64,000 bases of DNA, from assembly GCA_001000065.1 (NCBI GenBank), contig LCGZ01000001.1, positions 62,001 to 126,000 of the forward strand, written 5' to 3'. The notes under the pieces are model-generated. The model had not been told where the DNA came from and did no database searches. It saw nothing but the letters and a program-made list of their open reading frames with translations. This DNA is from a candidate division TM6 bacterium GW2011_GWF2_43_87 (GTDB lineage: Bacteria > Babelota > Babeliae > Babelales > Babelaceae). The position numbers were made by a program, and so were the translations under genes. Shown here piece by piece: positions 25,382 to 33,026 of this stretch (the first letter of the stretch is position 1; each line of letters opens with the position of its first letter).

Positions 25382-25665
25382 GACAAAACCTCCTTATTTT
25401 TTAAATGTTTTGCTTTATAAATTTTCCTGTCTTTTCAAGAATGTTTTTTTCGTTATGCAAATTACTTGCCGGTAACGGCATTGCACCGAGAATGAGCACA
25501 GGGGCAACAAACTGACGAAATTTTTGAGAAAAATTTCACAGCAAATCCTTTGAAATTATTTTGATTAAATTACAATTTATATTTATAAAAACTGCGCGAA
25601 AATCTTATATTTATATTTGCACATATAGAAAATTTGTCAAGTTTTTATAAAAAATTACATATCTA
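25382..25665. other. AT-rich intergenic stretch before the transposase remnant
   Basis: The upstream part should hold the promoter of the minus-strand gene starting at 25381. The rest (about 25500-25665) is very AT-rich, with runs of A and T, and no supported gene. It may be one end of a decayed insertion element, but I could not find matching terminal inverted repeats. Confidence 0.5.
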
Positions 25666-26080
25666 TTGGAAAAGTTAATTCCCCTGTTTACAAAAAAATT
25701 TGCATTGAGAATGCGCCGCTTGCCGCGGCGCATTGCACTTAAAAAGCTTATATCAGCACTTTTCTACAAAATTAAAACTGGATCCATGGCGCCAAATTCC
25801 AGACTGTTTTGGAAATTGGCGCACAATTTATGGTTGATACAGACGGGCGGCTCTGGCAAATTTTTTTGGAATTTTTTATGAAAAAATCGCCATCGCATTG
25901 CATCGAGCAAATTTTGATTTGCTCGATGATCTTCTTTTTGATGAATCACTTGTAATGGCTAAAAATGAGAGACCTTGTGCAAAACGACGTGTTGATAAGA
26001 AACATGGAAGGACCGAGCGTACATTTGCTCGATTAAAACAATTCAGAGCGTTACTTATAACATTTAACAAGACTGTCTAA
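25666..26080 (+). pseudogene. Remnant of an IS5-type transposase (frameshift, stop and internal deletion)
   Basis: Three pieces in order read like an IS5-family transposase. LEKLIPLF…RRLPRRIALKKLISALFYKIKTG is in one frame. After a one-base frame change near 25785, WRQIPDCFGNWRTIYG continues in the next frame, the family's 'WR.lP..fg.w.tvy' motif. An in-frame TGA follows at 25835-25837, then YRRAALANFF. The same frame ends with HGRTERTFARLKQFRALL, the classical C-terminal 'ERTFa.Lk.fR.L' motif with the last catalytic Glu. The central part carrying the two catalytic Asp residues is missing. The element is clearly dead. No terminal inverted repeats or target duplication were found. Confidence 0.8.
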
Positions 26081-26329
26081 TCAATAAAAAGTGATATCTT
26101 TATCGCGTGTTTGTGCATCTTTTCAGAAAAGACAACTAAGAAGGATTTCGATTTATGCTTTGGCTCAATCTAAAGTCGCATAATCAAACAGGCCCTTATT
26201 ATCGTAACAAAACAACGCGCAAAAATTAAACAATTACAATAAAAAAACAGGTCGAAATGCCCGCACTCTAAAAGCCTTTAAGGCTGCTATTTTTCCCCGC
26301 GAGCGCAAGAGCATCTTGCAGCTCGTGGT
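26081..26329. other. Intergenic stretch beyond the transposase remnant
   Basis: No gene is visible. It may contain further eroded insertion-element sequence. A weak hairpin-like segment (AAAAGCCTTTAAGGCT near 26269-26284) lies before repeat copy B. Confidence 0.45.
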
Positions 26330-26515
26330 TGAGCTAAAGCGGCGAGGCTTTTTTATAAAAAGCCTCGCCGCATAATCACATCTCTAAATTTCTACTCAAT
26401 CACACTAGTGCACTACCCCTCTGGGCAAAGAAAACAGGTCCAGGACCAAGGTCCTAGCGAAGTCAAGGGCCCGCGGCCCTTGTGAGTCTCAGGGCAAAGC
26501 CCTTGATCGTAAAAA
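26330..26515. repeat. Intergenic repeat element, copy B
   Basis: It closely matches the right half of copy A, including CATAATCACATCTCTAAATT and TCTGGGCAAAGAAAACAGGT. It opens with a 15-bp hairpin GCGGCGAGGCTTTTT (26339-26371). Compared with copy A, the stem carries a paired A-T to G-C change (GAGACT/AGTCTC versus GAGGCT/AGCCTC), so base pairing is preserved. It ends immediately beyond the stop of the minus-strand gene at 26519. Confidence 0.8.
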
Positions 26516-26518
26516 AAC

Positions 26519-27049
26519 CTACTTAATTCGCCGCGCTAGGGGGCGATCATTGTAAGAGAGGCTTTCGAGATCTTTGGTTAATTTTTCAAAATCGGTATGT
26601 TTATCGAGGATAATGTCTTTGCCGATTATTTTGCCATTGGCTAGTTTGACACCATCACCGGGTGCTACATAGTACCCTTGATTGGACTCAACAATAACAT
26701 ACAACTTCTCTTGAACGGTTACATTATCGTTCATGTATGGCCCTTCCCACTCCTGGGGATAAGTAAGATTCATAGACCCTACTTCAGAACCAACAAAACT
26801 CTTAACCGTGAGAAAATCTACAAAATTCTTCTCATGCTCAAAATCGATGATCTTGCACTTTGCATCAATCTTCTTAAATATATCTGCAAGCAATTCAATT
26901 TGATCGGCAAGCACTTGATTAGTAAAGAGCTTTGAATCCCGAGAAAACCTATGGATCGCAACTCCAACAAGTAGCATAAGAAAAACAGCCGTAACCCCAG
27001 GTAAAAGATAACGCGTAACCCAACGATTCGATGCAGCAATCCGCTTCAT
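26519..27049 (-). CDS. Single-span membrane-anchored protein of unknown function
   Basis: The 176-residue product has one N-terminal membrane span (about residues 13-35, YLLPGVTAVFLMLLVGVAI) after a short basic segment, then an extracytoplasmic domain rich in Asp, Lys and Val. ATG 27049 is chosen because GGAAGG lies 11 bases upstream; the longer frame from 27100 has no such signal and would place 17 residues before the basic segment. The visible strand pattern (VQEKLYVIVESNQGYYVAPGDGV, in two parts) suggests a small beta domain, but no family is recognised. Repeat copy B lies just beyond its stop codon. Confidence 0.65.
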   Translation of the reverse strand: MKRIAASNRWVTRYLLPGVTAVFLMLLVGVAIHRFSRDSKLFTNQVLADQIELLADIFKKIDAKCKIIDFEHEKNFVDFLTVKSFVGSEVGSMNLTYPQEWEGPYMNDNVTVQEKLYVIVESNQGYYVAPGDGVKLANGKIIGKDIILDKHTDFEKLTKDLESLSYNDRPLARRIK

Positions 27050-27277
27050 AATGATACAATCCTTCCAATAAAATCCCATTTCAGTCGCGGCTACGAGCAT
27101 ATCATGTTCACACCCCCCTGGCTACGCCCTTACACAGAACAGAGCTTTGAATGACTTTCTATAAAATAACCAAATCGAGATTTATTTAATTCTTTACAAA
27201 AATAAAGCGCTCTGTAAACTTATATTACAAACACAATAATTAATTATCAAATCATCACAAATCCAACGAAAGATTTC

Positions 27278-28075
27278 ATGAAAAACTCTTCAACACATCT
27301 CAAAATCGCCTATCCCACAGTAATCGCTCTTTTATCTTTGACCGCTTTCCCAACATTTAGCATGAACAACCCGTACAAATGGACAAGCGAATCATCTGTT
27401 TCTAGCGTCATAGACAATGTTTTGGGGAAATCCTACCTTCAAAAAAAATTAGCAAATATACTAGAAGATTTTAAAGTTTCTGAACGCCTCGCAACTGAAT
27501 CTCTTATGCAATCAATCTCCACAGATCTATTAACCCAACAAAATCCCAGCACCATTTTCGCCCTCAAGCGATTGCAAGCCATCGCGCTCATAGTTAGTGC
27601 CTTTTCAGCGGAAGACAACCAAATTGCATCCATCAAAGACATTAATTTCAAAGTCTTCATGCTGACAAAACAGCAAAAGCTTAAAAAAAGTCTAGGCTTC
27701 GTTCTTAAAAAAGCAACGATGGATATCAAAAACACTCAAGACTCTATATTTGTGATTAATGAATTAAGAAACGCACTTGTAACATTTTGCAACAAAACAA
27801 TCCTTGAACACCAAAAACTTTCAATTAAATTACAAAAAAAATCTACCCTTTTGACTCATATCCCAGAATATACACAGAACTGCCTCTCTATGCTCTGGTT
27901 ATCCAAAAAATGTTCATTATGCGATCAATTAGCTGACCCAACTCTCCAAACCCTAATTGAAAAGCAGGACCGAGCAACGCTTGATACTGAACACCTTCCC
28001 ATCCTCATAGACCAAACCGCCCGACAAATAGATCTCCTTAGCGACATAATAAACCTGTGGGAAAAACAAATTTAA
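27278..28075 (+). CDS. Secreted helical protein, first of a paralogous pair
   Basis: The 265-residue product has a signal peptide (IAYPTVIALLSLTAFPTFS after a short polar start). The mature part is all-helical, with DNVLGKS near its start and a C-terminal half ending DLLSDIINLWEKQI. It resembles the next gene's product in layout: a leading DNVLG/ENVLG segment, an 'AIALIVSAFSAED' versus 'AIASHLLADTE' helix, a 'NELRNAL' versus 'NALNKLK' helix, a central MLWLSK versus ILWLNFSLAK segment, and a similar C-terminal helix. No known family is recognised. GAAAG lies before the ATG. The 72-base gap to the next gene suggests co-transcription. Confidence 0.65.
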   Translation: MKNSSTHLKIAYPTVIALLSLTAFPTFSMNNPYKWTSESSVSSVIDNVLGKSYLQKKLANILEDFKVSERLATESLMQSISTDLLTQQNPSTIFALKRLQAIALIVSAFSAEDNQIASIKDINFKVFMLTKQQKLKKSLGFVLKKATMDIKNTQDSIFVINELRNALVTFCNKTILEHQKLSIKLQKKSTLLTHIPEYTQNCLSMLWLSKKCSLCDQLADPTLQTLIEKQDRATLDTEHLPILIDQTARQIDLLSDIINLWEKQI

Positions 28076-28147
28076 AACGTACGAGGCTCTATAAAAATAG
28101 TATGTACTAAGTCTATCAACCCTTTATACCCTAATTTAAGGAAAATA

Positions 28148-28990
28148 ATGAAAATAAAAAAACAGACCATTATCACACGCGTTCCACTGCTTCTTGCACT
28201 ACTCTCATTGCCACTCGTCTGCATGAATCAAGACGGTTTAACAAACACACCAGAAGAAACACTCGAGAATGTTCTTGGAATAGTCACCAACTCAGCAGAA
28301 ATTGAAAAAACCAAGTTATGTCAATTACAGCTAGACCAAAAAAACACTCTTTTAAAGCTTATAAGCGACCTCAATAAGAAAAACCAAATATATTTACTCG
28401 AGAAGCGCCCTCTCTTTAGTGAAATCGCTCTTAGAACCGCCGAAGCCTTACAAAAACTAATCGCCATCGCCTCCCATCTTTTGGCGGATACAGAAATTTT
28501 TGAGCGAACAACATTACCGCAACAAGAAGATAACAATATTTTCACCACGAACGATAACCTATGCATAAACCATTTAACAAAATGCATCACAACCGTAGCA
28601 ACTAATCTTTTCAACAACGCCACCAAAACTCTAGGGAAAAACTCTATTACAGCCCAAGACGTTGTTTCTGAAAAAATCTTTCTCGCGAATGCATTAAACA
28701 AACTAAAGCAACATCTTACTAACCAAATAAACGAATCAAAGCTAGTCAGCAATCAACTCATTAACGAAATTCAAGGGTTAAAAACTCAAATTCAACATCT
28801 CAAGGGCATTCTCTGGTTGAATTTTTCACTAGCAAAAAATTCATCTCTAAACTACCTAGTCAGCCCAAACACCGAAAATGCAGCCACTTGTTGCCAAAAC
28901 CTTGAAGAAGTACTGACCCTCAGAATAGTCCAAAATCAGCAAATTCAACGACATATCAACCTAAGAAAGAGTCTGATAGACCAGCTATAA
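28148..28990 (+). CDS. Secreted helical protein, second of the paralogous pair
   Basis: The 280-residue product has a signal peptide (VPLLLALLSLPLVCMN, with a cysteine near its end that does not fit a good lipobox). The mature part starts with ENVLGIV, matching DNVLGK in the preceding paralogue. It continues as a Gln/Asn/Leu-rich helical protein with a likely coiled-coil stretch (NQLINEIQGLKTQIQHLKG). A CC pair occurs near the C-terminus. AAGGAAA precedes the ATG. Function is unknown; export and duplication are the only firm observations. A stable hairpin follows the stop codon. Confidence 0.65.
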   Translation: MKIKKQTIITRVPLLLALLSLPLVCMNQDGLTNTPEETLENVLGIVTNSAEIEKTKLCQLQLDQKNTLLKLISDLNKKNQIYLLEKRPLFSEIALRTAEALQKLIAIASHLLADTEIFERTTLPQQEDNNIFTTNDNLCINHLTKCITTVATNLFNNATKTLGKNSITAQDVVSEKIFLANALNKLKQHLTNQINESKLVSNQLINEIQGLKTQIQHLKGILWLNFSLAKNSSLNYLVSPNTENAATCCQNLEEVLTLRIVQNQQIQRHINLRKSLIDQL

Positions 28991-29026
28991 ACCTAAACTA
29001 GGCTCGCAGCGCCCAACAACTCTTTG

Positions 29027-29062
29027 CAAAGCGACGAGGGTATTGTAGCCCCCGTCGCTTTG
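29027..29062 (+). terminator. Hairpin after the paralogous pair
   Basis: CAAAGCGACGAGGG and CCCCCGTCGCTTTG can pair with one mismatch around a short loop (29027-29062). No T run follows, so it may act with Rho or as an RNA-stabilising end. Confidence 0.55.
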
Positions 29063-29123
29063 TAGTACCCTAATACGCGTAAAGGCTCATTTTAAAAACT
29101 AAATTCAAGGCGGTAAAACGTTT

Positions 29124-31118
29124 ATGCATTCAAAAAACAAACCCTGTACTTTTTATGTCACAACTCCTATTTATTACGTAAACGCAAAACCACACCTTGG
29201 GACCTTTTATACCACCCTACTTGCCGATGTAACCGCCCGCTGGAACAAGATCAAAGGATGTGACACCTTTTTTTTAACGGGCACTGATGAGCATGGCCAA
29301 AAAGTAGCAGAAGCTGCTGCTGTAGCGGGCAAAACGCCTCAGGCACACGTAGATGAACTTGCCGAAATTTTCAAACAGGTGTGGCAACGCTACAACCTCA
29401 ACTACACACGCTTTATACGTACCACTGACAATTACCATGTTAAAGCCGTGCAAAAATGGCTTACAGAGCTTATAGCAAAAGGCGAAATTTACAAATCCAC
29501 CTATGAAGGGTGGTACTGCCCCTCAAACGAAGCCTTTTTAACCGAAAAAGACCTTGAATTCAAAGAGGCTGGTCAGCCTCCTATTTCACTACTTTCCGGA
29601 AAACCCGCACGCTGGGTCTCGGAAGAGTGTTATTTCTTTCGACTATCCGCCTACCAAGACCGGTTACTTGAATTTTATCGTACCCATCCAGATTTCATAA
29701 CCCCTGCAGAACGACTAAATGAAGTCATCGCGTTTGTAGAGAATGGGCTTAAAGACCTCTCTATTTCCCGCAAAACTATCACCTGGGGCATCCCATTTCC
29801 TGGCGACGAGAGCCATGTTACGTACGTCTGGGCTGACGCGTTAGCTAATTACCTAACAGCGGTTGGGTTTGAAGATGAAACACGCACCGCCGAGTTTTCT
29901 AAATGGTGGCCTGCCGACGTGCAAATCATGGCTAAAGATATCGTACGTTTTCATGCGATCTACTGGCCCGCATTCTTAATGGCTTCAGGCCTTGAACTCC
30001 CTAAACGGCTAGTGGTGCATGGTTGGATTAGGGTAAATGGCGAAAAAATGTCTAAATCCTTGGGCAATGTTATCGACCCTGTAGAAATTGCCGATCAATA
30101 CGGAATAGATCCTATTCGGTACTATTTAACCCGATACATTGCTATCACCCAAGATTCCTCAATAAGCACAGATGATATTGAACAACGTATTAATACAGAC
30201 CTTGCCAATGACTTTGGCAATCTAATCAATCGGACCATCACCCTAGCGCTCAAAAATGGTCTCTCTTCACTACCTACAACAGTTTCGACCTATCCGGCAG
30301 ACAAGGAACTACACGCAGAACTACAACGCACCCTGATTGAATTTGAGACCGAGATGAACCGGTATTTCTTCCATCAGGCGTATGCCGCACTTTGGAAATA
30401 CGTAGCATCGATTAATCGTTACTTTCACGCTCAAGAGCCCTGGAAGGTCATCAAGCAAAATCCGGAGCGTTTTAACGAAATTATAACCACCACCTGTCAG
30501 GCAATTACTGCAGTAGGTGTACTGTTATGGCCCGTCATGCCGCAAACTATTGAAAAGTTGTTTAAAGCAGTTGGATTTAAATTTGTTGAAAACACAAACT
30601 ACCTAGAGATGCTAAAAGCAGGCTCCTTAGAAACTCCGTTCACGCTCTCTGCTCTTGAACCCCTATTTACAAAATACGATAAAAAAGAGACTGAACCTAT
30701 GACTACCCCCACCCAAACCGCGACAGACAAAACCACTCCTGAAAAAACAGCTCCTGCTCAAGCACCAACGGCCCCACAGGGAACTCAGGGTTATATCTCT
30801 ATCGATCAGTTTGCCCAGGTTGAATTGGTAGTGGGGACTATTCTTGAAGCAGAAGGATTGCCGCAGGCTGAAAAGATTCTGGTCATGAAAGTAAATTGTG
30901 GATCGTATGGTATTCGCACCATCTGCGCCGGAGTCAAAAAATATTATACGCCGGAAGAGCTTAAAGGTACCAAGACCGTCTTTGTACTTAATTTACAACC
31001 GCGCGCTCTCTTTGGAATCGTTTCCCAGGGCATGATGCTCACGGCTACCAATGCGGACGGCAAACCTACGCCGGTTCGCATTGATGCTACCGTTCCTGAA
31101 GGTACACGGTTGAAGTAA
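29124..31118 (+). CDS. metG: Methionyl-tRNA synthetase with C-terminal tRNA-binding domain
   Basis: This class I synthetase charges initiator and elongator tRNA-Met. The 664-residue protein has the HIGH motif as KPHLGTFY, TGTDEHGQK, a GWYCPSNEAFL insertion region with only one visible Cys (the single- or no-zinc type), WADALANYL and KMSKSLGN. After a Thr/Pro/Ala-rich linker (about residues 535-555), the C-terminal ~110 residues form an EMAPII/Trbp-like tRNA-binding domain (FAQVELVVGTILEAEGLPQA). AAGGCGG precedes the ATG. It shares a bidirectional hairpin with the convergent AAA-ATPase gene. Fusion of the tRNA-binding domain is normal for many bacteria. Confidence 0.97.
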   Translation: MHSKNKPCTFYVTTPIYYVNAKPHLGTFYTTLLADVTARWNKIKGCDTFFLTGTDEHGQKVAEAAAVAGKTPQAHVDELAEIFKQVWQRYNLNYTRFIRTTDNYHVKAVQKWLTELIAKGEIYKSTYEGWYCPSNEAFLTEKDLEFKEAGQPPISLLSGKPARWVSEECYFFRLSAYQDRLLEFYRTHPDFITPAERLNEVIAFVENGLKDLSISRKTITWGIPFPGDESHVTYVWADALANYLTAVGFEDETRTAEFSKWWPADVQIMAKDIVRFHAIYWPAFLMASGLELPKRLVVHGWIRVNGEKMSKSLGNVIDPVEIADQYGIDPIRYYLTRYIAITQDSSISTDDIEQRINTDLANDFGNLINRTITLALKNGLSSLPTTVSTYPADKELHAELQRTLIEFETEMNRYFFHQAYAALWKYVASINRYFHAQEPWKVIKQNPERFNEIITTTCQAITAVGVLLWPVMPQTIEKLFKAVGFKFVENTNYLEMLKAGSLETPFTLSALEPLFTKYDKKETEPMTTPTQTATDKTTPEKTAPAQAPTAPQGTQGYISIDQFAQVELVVGTILEAEGLPQAEKILVMKVNCGSYGIRTICAGVKKYYTPEELKGTKTVFVLNLQPRALFGIVSQGMMLTATNADGKPTPVRIDATVPEGTRLK

Positions 31119-31132
31119 AGAAATTTTCAGCG

Positions 31133-31170
31133 GCGTAGGTGAACTAGTTTTACAAGTGGATCACCTACGC
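31133..31170. terminator. Bidirectional terminator hairpin between metG and the AAA-ATPase gene
   Basis: GCGTAGGTGA (31133-31142) pairs perfectly with TCACCTACGC (31161-31170), followed by TCTTT on the plus strand. It lies between two convergent stop codons. Confidence 0.7.
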
Positions 31171-31175
31171 TCTTT

Positions 31176-32861
31176 CTATCCAATTAATACTAAACTTTCC
31201 TTGCCCAAAAACGCGATTCCTAATTTTAAAATCTTTTTTAAGCCTAATGCACGTAGTTCTGTTTCATATTTATTATCTTCAATCTGTTTGAGAGCTTTTT
31301 TTGCTGCAATTTCAAGCGTCTCTTTTTTATCCAAATCCACCGCTTTAAACTCAAGTACAATGCCTGGTTTTGAATGGTCTTTTGGAATAAACACCACATC
31401 ATATCTTCCGTACCCGCTTTCACGATTTGAACGCACATCATACGAGTTAGAAAGGCTAGCAAGCATACCAAGCACAAGTGCGTGATAAAACAGTTCCGGC
31501 TGATCGCCCTGAATATCAAAATAGCTTAAAGTTGTAAGGCTAAACCGTTCGAAGTTTTTTTTGAATGATTCGGGCTGGCCTGCAACTAAATTTTCAAGCA
31601 TACGTTGAAATTCACCCCTATTTACGCTACTTTCAAACCAATTTTTAAACGAGGTTTCATACACCTGCATAACCTCTTCATTTGGCACACTCAATTCTGC
31701 CATTCGAGTACGTCCCTCAAGCCTATAATTTTCAAAGGTTAAGTAGCCGCAAAAAAGAAGAAAGATCCAGACAACCTCATCATTAGCATCGAGATCAGGC
31801 ATCACGATATTTTCTTGGAGCGGCTTAGTAACTTTTCCACCTTTGATGATAATTTCCAGCTCTTCTTTCATTCGAATTGAAGACTTCCGCAAAAGATCCT
31901 TAATAAGAGCATTGTCGCTTGTATTAACCCAGTAAGCCTGTAGCTCTCCGCCGTTTTTAACAAGGTTAATAATAGACCAAGGATTATAGACCTTGAAACT
32001 ACCGCTCTGATATCCATTATACCATGCACGAACTTCATCCTGTTGATTCTCTAGCCCAAAATAGGAGAGCATTGCTGCCACTTCATCCTCAAGAAACCCG
32101 AACTTATCGTCATAATTTTTGCGCACCAACGAACAGACTTCAAGGTTATTCATACCGCTAAAAATGCTCTCTTTTGCTACCCGTAAAATACCCGTCAATA
32201 CACTAAAATTAAGAGCTGAATTTCCCTTCAAACCAGCGCCCATAAACCCTCGCATAAAACTTACCACTTCATTGTAGTAACCTTTGAGGTAACCCGCATG
32301 GATAGGAGCATCGTACTCATCGATGAAAATCATTACCCGCGTTTTATAGGTGCGCTCAAGGTAAAGCGAAAGATCAAGCAGCGCATTTTCGTATAAGGCC
32401 CGAGAAGCCGTACCCGCGATAATTTTTTGTACGTGCTGAACCTCTAGTTCACTCAAAGAACGGCTTATAACGTCAAAATGCCGTTTGAATTCAGAGCCAA
32501 TCACTTTGCACGTTTTTTCGTAACACACTTCCCATTCATCTGTTTTCACGTCCTTAAACGTTAACCAAATCACAGGATACTGGCCCTGATGCTTCATGCA
32601 ATCAGGATACTGCTCAAGCTTAAGTCCCTTAAAAAGATGCCCTCTACTTCCCTCAGACTTCTCAAAAAAATAACGAAGCATCGACAAATTTAGCGTCTTA
32701 CCAAAGCGACGAGGACGAGGAATAAGCGTTACAACTGCGCCAGAGTCAAGCAACTCTTTAATAAGCAAACTCTTATCTGCAAAATAATAATTCCCCTCAA
32801 CTAGCCGCTCAAAATCATCTATTCCAACAGGAATTTGCTTTTTCTTTCCGTACTCCGCCAT
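31176..32861 (-). CDS. AAA-ATPase-like protein with C-terminal PD-(D/E)XK nuclease domain
   Basis: The 561-residue product matches the AAA-ATPase-like (PF09820) plus PD-(D/E)XK nuclease-like (PF08011) architecture. The N-terminus has IPVGIDDFERLVEGNYYFADK, a Walker A-like PRPRRFGKTLNLSML and a Walker B-like MIFIDEYDAPI. The last ~110 residues carry the nuclease core: GRYDVVFIP with Asp, followed by VLEFKAVD with the ExK pair. Biological roles are poorly known. Such genes occur in many copies in symbionts and gut bacteria and are often suspected to be mobile or defence-related. The gene stands alone, with an AAAGGG sequence upstream of the ATG. It is flanked by hairpins on its 3' side. Confidence 0.88.
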   Translation of the reverse strand: MAEYGKKKQIPVGIDDFERLVEGNYYFADKSLLIKELLDSGAVVTLIPRPRRFGKTLNLSMLRYFFEKSEGSRGHLFKGLKLEQYPDCMKHQGQYPVIWLTFKDVKTDEWEVCYEKTCKVIGSEFKRHFDVISRSLSELEVQHVQKIIAGTASRALYENALLDLSLYLERTYKTRVMIFIDEYDAPIHAGYLKGYYNEVVSFMRGFMGAGLKGNSALNFSVLTGILRVAKESIFSGMNNLEVCSLVRKNYDDKFGFLEDEVAAMLSYFGLENQQDEVRAWYNGYQSGSFKVYNPWSIINLVKNGGELQAYWVNTSDNALIKDLLRKSSIRMKEELEIIIKGGKVTKPLQENIVMPDLDANDEVVWIFLLFCGYLTFENYRLEGRTRMAELSVPNEEVMQVYETSFKNWFESSVNRGEFQRMLENLVAGQPESFKKNFERFSLTTLSYFDIQGDQPELFYHALVLGMLASLSNSYDVRSNRESGYGRYDVVFIPKDHSKPGIVLEFKAVDLDKKETLEIAAKKALKQIEDNKYETELRALGLKKILKLGIAFLGKESLVLIG

Positions 32862-32964
32862 AATACCCTTTCTCTCACAGCAAAATTTTACCTTTCCTTT
32901 AGTCTAGCATATTTTCTCGCACCGCCACTCCTTAGAAACAGTCGCACATGATGCCAAGCGCGCC

Positions 32965-32999
32965 AAAAAAAATCCCCCCTGCCCGCAAAGGCAAGGGGG
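32965..32999 (-). terminator. Intrinsic terminator of the beta-barrel protein gene
   Basis: On the minus strand, CCCCCTTGCC pairs with a GGGCAGGGGGG arm (10 bp, one wobble) and is followed by ATTTTTTTT, a textbook intrinsic terminator 27 bases after the gene's stop codon. Confidence 0.88.
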
Positions 33000-33026
33000 A
33001 CATAACCGTGATCTAAGATGTAAAAC

